Shown piece by piece: positions 44,271 to 57,792 of a DNA stretch of 64,000 nt (the first letter of the stretch is position 1; the number at the start of each line of letters is the position of its first letter). Source of the stretch: Gremmenia infestans (lineage: Eukaryota; Ascomycota; Leotiomycetes; Helotiales; Hamatocanthoscyphaceae). The position numbers and the translations under genes were made by a program. A model generated the notes under the pieces. That model saw only the letters and a program-made list of their open reading frames with translations, was not told the DNA's origin and ran no database searches. The stretch covers positions 310,001-374,000 of the forward strand of contig JAFEVB010000032.1 of assembly GCA_032629725.1 (NCBI GenBank). Direction: 5' to 3'.

Positions 44271-44760
44271 TTAAACCTCCTTCTCCCTCGCTACCCCATC
44301 ATCCTTCGCCCTCCTCCCCAGCCCATAAGTCAGCCCACACACGACCAGATTCCCCGCCGCCAACGCCATCGCACCACCCCTCACCATCCCCCTTGCCCCA
44401 AAACGACCCCCAATCCTCTGCCCGAAACTCCCTTTTACCCTCCTCCTGTTCGCCATAATCAGGTACAGTCCGCTCCACGCAGCAGTCAAGCCGGCTGAGT
44501 CCATAATGAAGCCGTTGAGGTTCAGGTAGGTGGAGAAGAGGAGTACTGGCGGGAAGAGCATCGGGAGTGGTCGGAAGGGGCGGGCGTGCAGGGCTGTTAT
44601 TAGGGTTGCGAGGAGGGTCGGGGGGAGGGAGGATTCTATGGGGTCATGTTAGTCTTTCAAGTAGATTTACAGAAATTGAGGGGAACGTACTGCCCCAGTC
44701 CATTGCGTAAGAAATGGCTGTGCGTTTTGTTTGTTCGAGGGGTTTATCTTCAGTGGGCAT
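44271..44760 (-). CDS. AIM19-like mitochondrial membrane protein
   Basis: Predicted 144 residues from exons 44760-44691 and 44635-44271, with a 55 nt GTACGT...TAG intron. The N-terminus (MPTEDKPLEQTKRTAISYA) leads into MDWG at the splice, then PPTLLATLITALHARPFRPL and MLFPPVLLFSTYLNL, DSAGLTAAWSGLYLIMANRR, and ARGMVRGGAMALAAGNLV. Two to four short hydrophobic segments are present. The pattern of a residue block ending in AWSGLYL followed by basic residues matches the yeast Aim19 family, a small mitochondrial membrane protein of unclear function. The open frame continues upstream to 45066, but the family length favours 44760. Confidence 0.72.
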
Positions 44761-45099
44761 TTTGGCGAATACTTCAGGGTGATGTTTAAACCAATGGAAA
44801 TTGGAAACAATTGGGTTGCTTTGGCAAAGTTCAATTGAACGCATAAAAGAGTGCAGTCCGCAAGAATTCAATGACCGCAATGACCGCACGTTCTCACGTG
44901 CAGTAACAGTAGCCTCATCAGTGAACCCCTGCGAAAAGACCGGCCCCGGGTCACTAGAACAACTGCTCCCTATCCGCGAGGCAGCTTTCCGTCCGTCTCG
45001 TGGCCATAACAAAACAGAGAGAAATCCCAGCGCAACAACAAATAATACCACTCTGACGTTTTCCATCTATTGCATTATTCGCCCATAAACAGCGGCGCG
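44761..45099. promoter_or_regulatory. Divergent promoter region AIM19-like / HLJ1
   Basis: 339 bp between start codons. An in-frame minus-strand extension of the AIM19-like gene crosses most of it by chance. Confidence 0.4.
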
Positions 45100-46260
45100 A
45101 TGCCCGCAGCCTCTGCATCAGGCTCCGATGCCAAACCAAATGGCGCTGCCAAATCCCGAGATCACAATCAGGGAAACCAAGATCGCAAATACACAATCGA
45201 GCAGAAAACCGCCGTCCTTAGAGTTCGTCGCTGTGCACCTACAGCGTTTTACGATATCTTGGGCATAGAGGATGTCAAAACTACAGTCACGGAATCAGAG
45301 ATCAAGAAAGCGTATAGGAAACAGTCGCTGTTGACGCATCCAGATAAGAACGGACATGAGCATGCGGATGAAGCGTTCAAGATGGTGAGTCGGGCGTTTG
45401 GCGTGCTGGGGGATAAGGAGAAGAGGGCCAAGTTTGATCGGTATGGGGGGGATCCTGATTCTAGGTTTGGTGGGGGCGCGCCGCAGCAGAGCCCGTTTAG
45501 TGGCTTTGCGGATCGGACGTCGAGGGCGAGGGGAGAGGCGTCCGGTGGGAGTATGTGGGACGAGGAGATAAGTCCGGAGGAGATGTTTAATAGGTTTTTC
45601 GGGGGAGGGGGGATGGGTCCTTTTGGTGGTGGTGAGTTTTGAGGCTGTGATTGACTTCAGATACGAACGAAGACTAATGATATTATAGGAGGCGGTGGAA
45701 TGTTCAATGATGGGCCAGGGTTTGTGTTTAATATGGGGGGAGGCCCTGGTATCAGAGTACATCAGTTTGGGGGGAGAGCGCCGAGACGGAGACCAAGGGA
45801 TCCGAATGCGCCAGCAGCCCCGCCGCCTTCATTGAAGGATATACTTAAGGGACTTTTACCCTTACTTCTGGTTCTATTCTTGCCGCTCATATCCTCGATC
45901 TTCTCCGGCTCTGGATCAAGTGGCCCCTCGATGCGATTCGACGAAGCCAAACCTCCACATACCATGGGCCGGCAAACATACCAAAAGAAGGTGCCTTACT
46001 GGATAGATCCTGGAGAAGTGGATGGCTACACGGCTCGTCAATTTTCCCACCTCGACCAGAATGCGGAAATACAATATGTTCAGCAGCTGAGGGTATACTG
46101 TGAAGAGGAAGTGGCGTCAAGAAACCGATTAGTGCAAGACGCTCAAGGCTGGTTCGTCCAGGACACACACAAAATGAACAGGGCACGGAATATGGAGATG
46201 GAGAATTGCAGGAAGTTAGAAGAGCTGGGCGTGCAGACGCCACTACGGAATTCATACTAG
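45100..46260 (+). CDS. HLJ1: HLJ1-type ER membrane J-domain co-chaperone
   Basis: Predicted 367-residue Hsp40 of the Hlj1/DNAJB12 class from exons 45100-45631 and 45689-46260. It stimulates cytosolic Hsp70 at the ER surface for degradation of misfolded membrane proteins. The J domain spans about residues 50-114 with the HPD triad at 80-82 (LLTHPDKNG). A Gly/Phe-rich linker follows, interrupted by the 57 nt intron. A single membrane span lies at about 228-248 (LKGLLPLLLVLFLPLISSIF). The luminal C-terminal DUF1977-like domain contains YWIDPGEVDGYT, EEEVASRNRLVQDAQGW and MENCRKLEELG. Start at 45100 chosen by ATG and family length. It is followed on the same strand by UFD2. Confidence 0.92.
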
Positions 46261-46938
46261 GCGGAATGGAGATTCTCTTCGGTGTACAAGTTGCGGACCT
46301 TTGGGCGAGAAGCATGGCGTTTGGGACAAAGCATTCATTAGCGAATTCGCCGGCGGTTCATAAGGGGGTTGTAGACTCATAATAGAGAAGCATTGTTGGG
46401 ATATCAAGGAGTTCAGGATGTGACCAAACAGACCCCTTGCTCTATTTTGATGCGTCTGTCTCCGCACTCAAATTCAACCCGACTTGATGAATTATTGTAG
46501 GTCTCTAGATACATAGCAGATTCCTGATAGAAATTGCACGTGATGCTTCTCCTGGTTACCCCATCGGAGGCTTCCCTTCCATGTCTGAAAGACAAACTGC
46601 AATATTGCAGTAGAGCATTAGATACAAACAAACATCAGATGATGAGTACCTACCTTAGGTGATATTCATTTCGCTAGCTTCACATTATTCGGACAATGAA
46701 TGAATGTTCCATAATTGACTTTACGGCGTACTTGGTAATATTTCCTTCCATATGCATATGGAGCTTCTTCGAGCTTCGATGTATCCCCCTGTACCCATGC
46801 CGATTAGCAAGCGTTATCGCTAAAAGCCCGCACGTCCGCCTGAACGTCACTCCAGCTCCAGGGTCCGCAAGGCTGCTGTTGATAGTCAAGGCACCTTGAC
46901 TTTATTCATTCGTAACAACTACAAAAGACATCACAATC
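46261..46938. other. Spacer between HLJ1 and UFD2, no gene seen
   Basis: 678 bp containing the HLJ1 3' flank and the UFD2 promoter. No element recognised. Confidence 0.55.
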
Positions 46939-49900
46939 ATGGATCCCAATCAGCAAGGGCCTCCAGCTCCTCCCGAAGCTCCTGACAAGGAGAAGATGGA
47001 CCAAGTCAGTTATAGCTCCCCATGTCCGCCATCTATGGAAGGCTAATGTGGGATGCATCTATAGATCCGTCAAAGACGCCTGGAGAAGTTGTCTGGCACA
47101 ACAACACCAACACCAAAGACCGAGCAAAAAGGGGAAGGATCAAGTGCCCCATCATCATCCTCTTCGGTACCAGCTCCAGCAGCCCCCGAAAAAGTTGAAC
47201 CTGCGCCGAAACCGAAAATCAACATCACCAAAGCTCCGACCGCCACCACAAACCCCGAGAACCCATTCAACAAGCTGACTGCGCGACCCTCAAATAACAC
47301 ACCCTCGCCAAGCGTAAGAATATCCTCCGAAGCAACTTCATTAAAACGTCCGCGCGCTGAATCAGACGAGCAGAACCCCGGGGGTACGCAAGCCAGGAAG
47401 CTGGCCACACCCTCTAACAATGAGGATCTTGATGAGTATGCGAACAGGATACTAGGGCAAATCTTCAGGATTACTTTGGATCCCATGCAGAAGGTGGATG
47501 CTTCAAATCACAGACTCATCTACCTTCCGAACCTGAGACAAGAATTAGAGGAGGAAAGTGCTCCTATTCAGCTCTCGACAGAGAGGCTTGACTCGGCTCT
47601 AATGGAAGCTGCGTCGACAGTTTCTCACAACAAGTCCATTCTAGATTATCTTCTGCCGGCCTGGAAGAGAATAGTCAAGGCTCTCAAAGGCTTAAGGGGT
47701 TATGCTAATGGGAAGGATGCCATTCTGAAGGAGGCGAAGCGGCTATGTATGAGCTATTGCATATTCTCAGTTGAGGTGCCGGAGCTTTTTGGGTTAGTTT
47801 GGTTTTGAGGATCTGATGGGTATGGCTGACCTTTTCAGACGTGAACCGAATCCCAATACGGACTCTTTGACTCCATATCTACTGAATGAAGCTGGCGAGG
47901 ACAGAGGAATATGCCCCGATTTCTTGACGGAGGCTATTTCTCGATTCGCCGAAGATGATACCGTCAAACCGATGTTGACGAAGGCTGTTGCGGGTCTGAG
48001 TTTGCAGCTCTCGAACATGACGATGAATGATAATTACAAGCCATACATAAATGTAAGTACAAAAAGTAGAGCATATCCTGCAGGACCCTCAACTGGGGGT
48101 TTCAATGAATCTCCTTTTCATATGAAGGATACTCTGGCTGGTTTAGACTCTTGTCTGTTATTGGCGTGCTTTCGTTAATGTGCAAGTCGACGTGGGACAT
48201 TATATTTTCTCCAACAAACTACGGAATTTGAAACGATACTAACATTGATTGATTGCAGGCTCTGAAACAAATATCGCAGTATGCCCCTTTGGTCACAGCT
48301 ATTGCTGAAGACCCCCTTTTCCAAATGGCAACATCAGCGCCGGGTATCGAAAAGCATACACTCCTAGGGCCATTCTTTAGGATCTCGCCACTCCAGCCTG
48401 AAGTCTCGAAAGAGTACTTCGCGGGTCCTAAGACCATGGACCCCCGGCGAATCCAGACATCACAAGAAGCCCTACGTCTAACTCTGCAAACCCACCAGAG
48501 GGACCTACTTGACATAATCAATCTCTTCGTCCGTGCAGGCCCAACGTCTAAAAACAGAACTCTGGATTGGTTTGCCTATATTGTAAATACGAATCACAAA
48601 CGTCGAGCACTTCAACCGGACGCCAAAAACTTGTCGTCAGATGGATTTCTCATGAATGTGACAGTCGTTCTAGACGGTCTATGCGAACCCTTCATGGACA
48701 GTACATTCTCAAAGGTGTCGAAAATTGATGTCGACTATCTGAGGAGGAATCCTCGAGTTGATATCAGTGAGGAGACGAAGCTGAACGCCGACCAAAATGC
48801 CTCTGATGAATACTATAAGACGCCAGTCGATGGCACTTCAAACTTCATATCTGAGATCTTCTTCTTGACTCTCGCTGCCCATCACTATGGTAGTGAGGCC
48901 ACCAATAGTATGCTCAAGAATTTAGACAAGGAAATCAAATACCTTGCAGGAAAATTGGAAGAGATGGAGGCGGAAAGGCCAAAGATTCAGGCCTCAGTGG
49001 TAGGTGACCCAGTCCATATATCCCTAGGCTGCACTGACAATCTGTAGAATCAACACAATCTTTCAGTACTCGAGACGAACCTTAAGAGATATACGCTCGT
49101 CTTAGAACGGCACATGCAGACCAAGTTTGCCATTGAAGGTGTTCTTCTCGATAAACAGATGCAAACCAAATCAGTAACTTTCATGAGATATGTTACAGTG
49201 TGGCTTCTAAGAACTGCAACGCAATCAGATTATACCCCGGACAAGACTATCGTGTAAGAACATCCGCGCATGCATATATACCGGTGCTGATTTCTCTAGG
49301 TTACCCTTGAAAGAAGAACAACCCGACGCCTTTAGATTTTTGCCCGAATACGTTCTTGAAGACATCCTTTCAAACCTCAAATTCGTCTTCCGGTAGGTTT
49401 ATCTGGCATCACAATTCATTTTACAAACCGCTAATGTTGTCATAGATTTATACCAGACGTTCTGTTCTCAGCCATTAGCGATGAAACGATTGCGCTTTGT
49501 ATTACCTTCCTCACCAACTCCGACTATATCAAGAATCCCTATTTGAAGGCCAAATTGGTTACTCTCTTGTACCATGGCACATGGCCTGTATACCATCGCA
49601 CAAAGGGAGTTTTAGGGGATGCATTAATAGGATCCAAATTCGCCAACGATCATTTGCTTCATGCCTTGATGAAGTTCTATATCGGTACGTCGATGACCTG
49701 TCGATGCTTCATGTCGGTCTTGCTAATTCTTTACAGAGGTTGAATCGACTGGAGCCCATACACAGTTCTATGACAAGTTCAATATTCGATATGAGATATT
49801 CCAAGTCATCAAGTGTATTTGGTCAAACGATATCTACAAGCAAAGGTTGGCGCAGGAGAGCAAGTGAGTGTTGTTGCTGTTTAATAGCGAGTCCGGCGGC

Positions 49901-50806
49901 TAATAGTAATCTAGAACTAATACGGATTTTTTCCTACGCTTCGTCAATCTCCTTTTGAACGACGCAACATACGTCTTGGACGAGGCGCTCACCAAATTCC
50001 CAAAGATCCACGAACTTGAAGAAGAATTAAAAACCACGAAATTAACGCCAGAGGAGCGCGAGGCCAAAAGTGAAGAGCTCAAGACCGCCAGCTCACAAGC
50101 TACATCATACATGCAACTAACGAATGAAACAATATCCATGATGAAACTTTTTACAAAGAACCTCAGCGCTTCATTCACTATGCCGGAAATCGTGGACCGA
50201 GTAGCAGCAATGGTCAATTACACCCTCGACACCATCGTCGGCCCCAAATCAGCGAATCTGAAGGTCGAAGGCATGGAAGAGAAATATAAATTCAACCCCC
50301 GCCATCTCCTCAGTGAATTCGTTGAGATATATCTTAACCTCGGCGTCTCAGACCGTTTCATCGAAGCCGTTGCCCGAGACGGCCGTTCCTACAAACCCGC
50401 AAACTTTGCCAATGCTTCCCGTATTATGGAACGCTATCACTTGTGCCCGACACCAGAGTTAGTACGCTGGAACAAACTGAAGGCACGCTTCGCAAAGGCT
50501 AAAGAGCTCGAAGACCAAGATGAAAGCGATCTGGGCGAGTTGCCGGAAGAGTTTGAAGATCCTCTCCTCGCTACCCTCATGGCGGACCCTGTCACCTTGC
50601 CAATGAGCAAGATGGTTGTAGACCGCAGTACGATCCGCAGCCATTTGCTGAGCGACCCGCACGATCCCTTCAATCGCTCGCCCCTGAAGATCGAGGACGT
50701 GATTGAGAACCCGGAGTTGAAGGAAAAGATTGGTAAGTGGAGAAGTGAGATGAGGGAGAAGGCGAGGGCGGCGAGACAAGAGAAGATGGATACGACAGCT
50801 GGGTAG
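46939..50806 (+). CDS. UFD2: UFD2 ubiquitin conjugation factor E4 (U-box)
   Basis: Predicted 1101-residue ubiquitin chain-elongating ligase that works with the Cdc48 ATPase. Nine exons: 46939-47004, 47065-47792, 47839-48052, 48259-48999, 49048-49253, 49300-49392, 49446-49684, 49737-49863, 49915-50806; the sum is in frame. The N-terminal region is Pro/Ser/Thr-rich and variable. The Ufd2 core helical-repeat domain follows, with ALKQISQYAPLVTAIAEDP, LGPFFRISPLQPEV, NVTVVLDGLCEPFMD, LVTLLYHGTWPVYHR and FFLRFVNLLLNDATYVLDE. The C-terminal U-box starts at EEFEDPLLATLMADPVTLP, continues SKMVVDRSTIRSHLLSDPHD and ends near LKEKIGKWRSE. Length is usual for fungi. Most introns are 44-60 nt; intron 3 is 206 nt. 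Confidence 0.95.
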
Positions 50807-53800
50807 ATAAAATATATGAAACGGCGTATGGTGAGAAAGCAACCACCGAAGAGAGAGTTTCTTTGGGTGGTCACTTCGGGTTGGCGAAGCTTTGCACCGT
50901 CGGCCGTGCATTTAGAGATATATCCGATGTCAGTGTCTCCATACATATTTAGAGAACCGAATAAATAGCTGAAGCTTCTGCTTAACCCATTCAAACCCAG
51001 CGAACATCTGAGGGCGAATTCTGTAGTTTGAAAAGCCGAAATAATCGCAACATTGCGTGTGCCAAAGCAGAGTTCTCATTCCTACAAGCGTCCCTAGAAT
51101 CAACGAACAGGTCCCCCGTCCAGATTTGTAATGACTGCTGAATTGCGTTTCCCCCTAATATCTTTGGATTGGAACAAATGGTTTTCCAATGTTCTATCCC
51201 TAGTATATATCCTACCAGAAGGCCTCGCGAGCACTATTTCAAATATATACCGAGAGAAACTTATTTGAACTGACGAAAAGAATCAAGATCATTGATACTA
51301 CCTACACACAGACTATCTTAAACCAGCGTTCATGCAGGGAAGGTTCTGAACAGTGTTACGATTGCTCTTCTTGCTGGCATTCTTGTGGTTGGTGTCTCGA
51401 TCAAGTATTTTGCTAACTATTTCGGGATGTCGTATACTCAGAATCCGTTCGTCCATTTCCAAACCAAAATATCTCAAATACTCAGCTGGGTGTACTTTTC
51501 TTTACCCTTCTACGTCGCGTAAAGTGTAAAGATGGAGCGATGAATCCTCGATCAAGCCAAGTGCAAGTTCCTTCCTTCTTTCTGTCCGCATGAAGAATCG
51601 CCAGTCTCAATTAGACATGAATGCCTACTTACTCACCCGCCCGCCTCTTATCGTTATGGAATGCTTTACTCATTGATTAATACGCTTGTAATCACTTCTG
51701 CCTCGTTAAACGTAGTACGCAATCCATGGGATTTCGAGTAGATAGAGGCTCGCCCTCGCTTAAAAAAGGGGCTTGTCTTGCTCAAAAACAGGAATACCGC
51801 ATCTTCTACTCCTGGAAAATGTTTCTTGGCTCAGGCAACGCGTTCATTAATTGGATGTTTTTATCATTTAGTTTGTGTTTATTCCAGGGTTTGAGATGAC
51901 GCCTTTTGGCTCATCTCTAGAGAAGAGAATGCTTAGCGGCGTGTGGGGTACGGGGCTGGGGTTTCGATGATGAATATGGGCAATCGAAAACTGGCGAATA
52001 CGTAGCTTTGGATGATTAAGTAGCGGGTCGTATTGCTTGTATCCTTTCATATTTCCTACTGTCTCGTTCATGGGGCGAATGTTTCTTCTTACCCCGACAG
52101 TGGGATTTTCGGGGAATCACGTGTAGCCTCCCCTTCCCCCCCCCTTGAGCTGTTTCCAGCAGCCACTCCAACCAACCTTTCAACGCTGCGGTGTATGTAT
52201 GAGCACAGTCTTGGGATACCAAAACTCTCACCCACTCAAAGTTGTTTGTTCTCCAGAATACGACACGGGAGTTATTTTCGCAAGTGATGCGCTTGCTGAG
52301 CATCCGTATACATTTCCTAAAACATGCATTTTGGGAACCGGAGCTTCAACTTACTATCGAGGCTAAGTCACGCCGTATTCCCAATATAGAACAAAATGCC
52401 AAAGCTTATATGTGCCTGGTAGGGCTGGTTATAGGCAGAAATGGGAGGAGGGTAAGGCTGATGGCGTTTATTCTAACCACACAAAAACGAGGGAAAGATA
52501 GAGTTTGATTTGTGGTTCGCTTTAACAACGCTTACGCTTTTTTCGGGACTCTGGATGTGCAGCAAACTGTTGAGGCTCTTTCTTTCTTAGATCTAGCCTG
52601 GATACAACTTGCGTAGATTTACTGCATGTGAATTATGTTATTTGGATGTATATACGTGTCTGTGGGAGCTGCTGGGTACGGGTAAGAAAGTAAGAAAAGA
52701 AGCTCTTGCATTCTAATTGATCCGATCGTATGTTTTCTGCATAATAGTGGGTATAGGATAGATGTAGATGTGGATGTGACCGAGTACTGGTACGGTACGC
52801 GCATATCTTCCTTCGAGCCTATCCGACATCGTCGATCTGTACCCTGCTTCTTCTTCACTTTTCAAAATATGCATATGAGTGATAAGTTATAATAAGAGTA
52901 GAAATTGTGCCGTGCTGTTACTAGACAGAAGGAGCATGGAAGTTTCTCTATTATTGAAGCGAGCCTTTATAAAGACAATGGATCTTTTATTTCCCTTGCA
53001 CCACTCGCTGCACATAAATCTACAGTCATGAGAGAGGGGTAAACAGCTCACTCGAGTCATGAGTTCGACTGGTGCCCTTGAATTCGGCATTCAACATTTC
53101 CCCATGCATCAAGGGGGGCTTAGAGGTAAAGATCGGCACAAATATTGACCGTTATGAACACAGTCTCGCGGTGGATCGTGTTTCTACCTAATCGCAGACG
53201 AAGCTACCGGCAGTTATGATTAAGTACCGAACAAGACAAGACTGTTATAAGGATAAGGAAAGATAATATAAAAATATATGGGATGAGGTGGCCTGACTAT
53301 AATGTTGTCATGATATTGCTTGCTCTTCGCACTTGGCTTCCAAAACCACCTTGCCGAGCCTCAAGTAAATAAATGAGGGGCAAAAAGGGCTATCTAGGAA
53401 AGCTCTTGCGATGATAAGATGCCCGCAACTAGGTTGTACGTCTAATAATGGTAGGGCTGTACGCAACAACTAACTAGTTTTGGCCCAAAATAGTAAACGG
53501 TGGGAACTAAGCCTATATAGTAAGATAAACCTTGCGTTGTCAACAGGATACTATAACACTCGCACTAGTCTATCACCACGCATTTGTGATAGACATAATC
53601 TCTCAAAATATTGCGACCTGCGATTGGGTTCCATGACGACGGGTCGCCTTATTGAAGTCAGCATTCTGTGGACCGGTGTCTCCGATTTTGATCCTTCAGC
53701 CTAGCAGAAGCTATTCGCAGTTTCTGCCGCATCATGCAGAGAAGAAAATTCGAATGTCCAAGGTAGGAGCTTAATGATCCTTCCCCAGAAAGCTAAAAAC

Positions 53801-54921
53801 CTATTGGTCATAGCGGCTTGATTCAGGCAGCCCCGCCGGTCAGACTTCAAGGTCCATATGGAGGAAACCTCCATAACTTGCTCGTAGAATCCCAACTCCC
53901 TACGAAGTACTTCGTAGATGACCAGCACTGCGATGCATGCGAGCAAACCGATTGGCCTTACCTTGATGTCAAGGGCTCATTTGCCAGGTTAGATAGGGTT
54001 GCAAGAATGGAACCATGCCATGTACGGGAAGCCCGCTTTACGTGAAAAGATTCATGTACAGCAAGTAGGGTTGAGATGCATCTTCGCGGCACCAACCTTC
54101 GATCGCAGCCGACCCGACCAACCGCCCTAAGCTTAGTAGGTGGTGTCGATGTTACTTTATACTATCCCTTCTCGACTTCTTGCATACCATTGGTCTATTA
54201 ACGCAACCATAAAGCTTAATGTTGGACGGTCATCCTTCAAGTTGTAATATCTTGATAGTGAGAACGGGATATTTCCCATCCAGTGCAAAAGTCAATGTGG
54301 ACGTGAGGTCTAGCCAAAATGGGTCCATGGCCACTCGTGCATATCGGCTCTCATGTACTTCTTGGGCTGGGAACGGAAAGCGCTGAAGCACATTGACTCT
54401 TATTATCCCAGGCACCAGGGTTTGGAAAGCCTACTATTTGCTTTCAACTGCACGTCCATAGTGACGTCTTCATATATGTAATTAACCAAGGGAGCAGGTG
54501 CTATCTGCACCTGTTAAAGCCCGATAATGTTCCTCCATGCACCCCTCAAGCCTTCGTTGCACACCGCCCATGCGTTCTAGCAAACGGTAATGGATTTGCC
54601 GAGGGAAAAATCGGTGATCAGACACCAGACGCCAATAATGTAATGCTGTGCTTCGCTCCTCCTTCTGTTCATGAAGGTATTCAAATAACATAACCAAAAA
54701 ACGGAATAATACGTTCTCTTTGCCGTTCATGCTCAAAATGCCACTAGATGATGCTGTGATGCAAGCAATGCTCAAAAAAGTACCCCCGGGTATCTCGTAT
54801 ACGGCCGTTAAGAATTTTGTCGTCCATTGTCTTTCAGAAATCCCTCCATTTTCTCCTCCTAAACAATTGTTGTAATATATCTAAAGCATATAAATGATCA
54901 TCATTCCGCGAAGGGATTTTT
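50807..54921. other. Long gene-poor convergent interval
   Basis: About 4.1 kb between the 3' ends of UFD2 and the C2H2 gene. All ORFs are short. One 97-codon minus-strand frame (54482-54775) looks protein-like but is unassigned. An 18 bp perfect palindrome is at 53900-53917. No transposase, tRNA or rRNA was recognised. Confidence 0.5.
53900..53917. repeat. 18 bp perfect palindrome CTACGAAGTACTTCGTAG
   Basis: The sequence equals its own reverse complement. Partial copies of its core TACTTCGTA recur in the gene-poor right part of the window. Confidence 0.9.
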
Positions 54922-57298
54922 TCACAGGAGTTCCTCTTCCTCACTAATTCTCCCTACTCTCGGCCCGCCAGGGCTCACCCTTTCGGGGCCTCTGATCGGT
55001 TCTGGAAGAGGTTCATCTTTCATACATGCATTTTCTAGCATGTTTGTCCACTTGCCACTGGTACCCGCGTGACTGTGTTTCAAATGCTGCCTGAAATGAT
55101 CCGCCCTGAAGAACTTCTTGGCATGATTGCATTCCCCAAATTTATGCATCTCTTGTAAATGGGCAATTCGGATGTCCCAATCTTGGTCTGTTGCTATAGC
55201 TATCTGAGGACCTGAGGGCGGTGAAGAGATACCGGAGCGAGGGAAATCTTCACCACAGTATCCACAGGTATCTGCTTCGTTTGGTCGAGTTGGAGATGTA
55301 TGAAAAGCGGCTGGATAGCCCGAGAGTGCAGCGCAAGACCAGGAATGACGGCGCAAATGCAACGAATTTTGGTGGCGCTCTGCTTCGTTCTTATTCTTGA
55401 AACGGTTGCGGCAATAAGCACATTCGTATTGCTTTTCTTGCTCATGGGCACTACAATTTTTGTTAGCAAATTTTTGTGCAACTATTATATAATAAATTCT
55501 TACTTCAGTTCTTCTTGAGAATCGAATTTCTTTGGCTTTTTGGGGCAGCATTCACACATGAAAATGCCATGAATCTTTGGGATGTTGCTGGATTTCCCAT
55601 GGCTGACACTGTCCGATAGTTTGCGCGAGGTCATAAGCGGTCGAGTGTCTGATACTTGACGCTGATGAGTTGTAGACGCGCGTGGACTTGGATTTAAAGA
55701 CAGGGACGTGACATAAGGGGAGTCTGGAATGTCTGAAGCTGCTGGAGATATCCCACCTGGAGAAAGTCGCCCGTACGAACTCATGCTTGTGATGCTACTC
55801 GCAGCAATTGATAACGTTGAAGAAGCATAAGAGTTGTTTCGTGGTGCGGACGTCGTAGAAGAGACTGATCCTGAATTCGAATGATATCGTGGTGTTGGGG
55901 AGCTTCTTGATCCCGACTCGCGCCGCCGGAAAAGATCGCTCACGCTGCCGGCTGTATGCAATGTTTGGACATCTTCTACTGGTGGTGACGATGCGCGTCG
56001 TTTTTGACCCGTAGTCGCATCTGATCGACCAGAGTACTCGTCAATATACAGTCGCCTGAGCCCTGTCTCTTCCATAGGGAAGTCTACATCATGATCTGGA
56101 GATGTTCTACGGTCATAAGTCTCCCTGGATTTGCTTGTGACACTCGAAGCTTCATCACCAACACTCATTACAGAACTGCTTCCAGAACGTGCAATAAACG
56201 GATGAGATCTGTCGGAATCCGCGCTGTCAATGGGCGATTTGGACTCAAATTGAGTCTGAACCCCGAATCTTGGATATGAATTTCCGGGAGAGATACCAGA
56301 CGATAGTGGAGTTTCTCCATATCTAGACATGGCAATAGGGCTTTCTACAAAGCCAGGCCGGCTGGTTAAGATTGGCAAAGACAATGGCTTCAACTGGCTG
56401 GGGTGTCTATGCTCGAGAGCAATGCGCGATGTGGGTGAAGCGTCGCTAGCCGAAGAGCTGAAAGCTGACTTTGAATAGCACCGCGAAGGTGACTTATCAT
56501 CTGTCCCCCTTCGAGCGTCCAGCTTTTGTAACAGAGATTTATCGTAAGCCTGTGCATTTGTTTGGAATCTGTCGTGACTCTGGAAACCTGATTTCGCAGA
56601 AGAAGATTCTTGGTACTTGGACCTATGCAAATTGTCAGCGGCTATAGTTTTCAAATTACGAACGTATTGAGATTTATTTAAAAGAAGAATCTAAAATCCG
56701 GGGCTGGAGCTCAAGCTCATAGGCGCCATCCCAGAATCTGGAGGGATCCGCAGCGAGATGAGCACCTATTGCATAGGCACAGATTTATTGAAACTGACCT
56801 ATATGACCCAATGCTCGTCCCGGAAAAACTCGAATAGCCCTCATCTTTGGGGTATGCGTGCTCCTGATGACCCTCTCCCACCGAAGATTTTATTGTCGAA
56901 GTAGAACTTATGCGGCGAGAATAGTCGGGCCGGTCATCCATCAAGCCCTTCCTACTTGCAAAGCTCCCGTAGAGACTCGACCCGGGGGCAACGGAGGACA
57001 TAGATCCCCCCCAATCACTCGTAGAACCCTGCGAGTTCCCAAACCTCCAGGCAAGATCAGGTCCATTGTTTCCTCCTGAAGCTATATCTGCTAAATGTGT
57101 TGGCGGAGGAAGAGGTGGGGGTACGAAGTCTGTCCTAGAATGCGGTATTGACATTGGAATAGAGGAGGTCGTGGGAGAGGAAGTTGAATTGTATGAGCTC
57201 GATCTGCTTGACGACCGAAAGTGCTCGGGTTTCGACTCGTGGACGTATATTTCGGGTAGGGCCAGAGATGGCCTCGGTCCGCGATGAGGGATGTCCAT
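54922..57298 (-). CDS. C2H2 zinc-finger protein, putative transcription factor
   Basis: Predicted 715 residues from exons 57298-56799, 56622-55504 and 55450-54922; introns are 176 and 53 nt. The start ATG gives MDIPHRGPRPSLALPEIYVH. The first 500 residues are Ser/Pro/Thr-rich with low complexity, including a basic patch (TTGQKRRASSPP). The C-terminal zinc-finger region reads FMCECCPKKPKKFDSQEEL, with the splice just after it; then YECAYCRNRFKNKNEAERHQ and NSLHLRRHSWSC; TCGYCGEDFP; and FGECNHAKKFFRADHFRQHL followed by KHSHAG. These resemble a family of fungal C2H2 proteins in which an irregular finger is followed by degenerate ones. DNA binding is inferred. The C-terminal tail is acidic (RISEEEELL). 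A 6.5 kb gene-free region lies upstream, as is common for regulatory genes. Confidence 0.85.
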
Positions 57299-57792
57299 GA
57301 TGCGCTTGAAGTTCGAAATTGCCACGAGCTGAAAGAATCAAGGTTAAAAAATGGCCCAACTAGCTACAAAGTCTGCGTGTGCAAGTGGCAATATGCTGCG
57401 GAAGAGCCGACTGGGAGAAATGAACGGAGGCGAAACATGAATGTCTATAGGAACAGAATATACAACAAAGAAAGAAAAAGGACCTCCGCGCGTATATTGA
57501 AGCAAATCTTATGTCATGAAGAGGCTAGAAAGAGGGAGGCGTCTCGAAGAAGTAAGAATATGGATGATGGGGTGGAGAAGGTGTTGTCTCAAAGGGTGTA
57601 GTAGTATGTAGGATCAGGGAGGGGATTCGAGAGGAGGGACAATAATATGATATGAGCGGGCATCGGCTAGTCGGAGTTTATGGGGTAGACGCAGTTTGAT
57701 TGGACGTCGATGGAGATTTGGCAACAGATCAGGGCCTTGTACGAGTAGAACATGAAGTTCTGAGTAGCAGGCGGCTGACGGGGCAAACACAC

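Noticed and set aside
44761..45066. In-frame N-terminal extension of the AIM19-like protein with a hydrophobic segment
   Set aside because: Would fill the divergent promoter and nearly reach the HLJ1 start; the family begins close to MPTEDKPL.
54482..54775. 97-codon minus-strand ORF
   Set aside because: Protein-like composition but no family, start or context; left as an open question in findings instead of a gene call.
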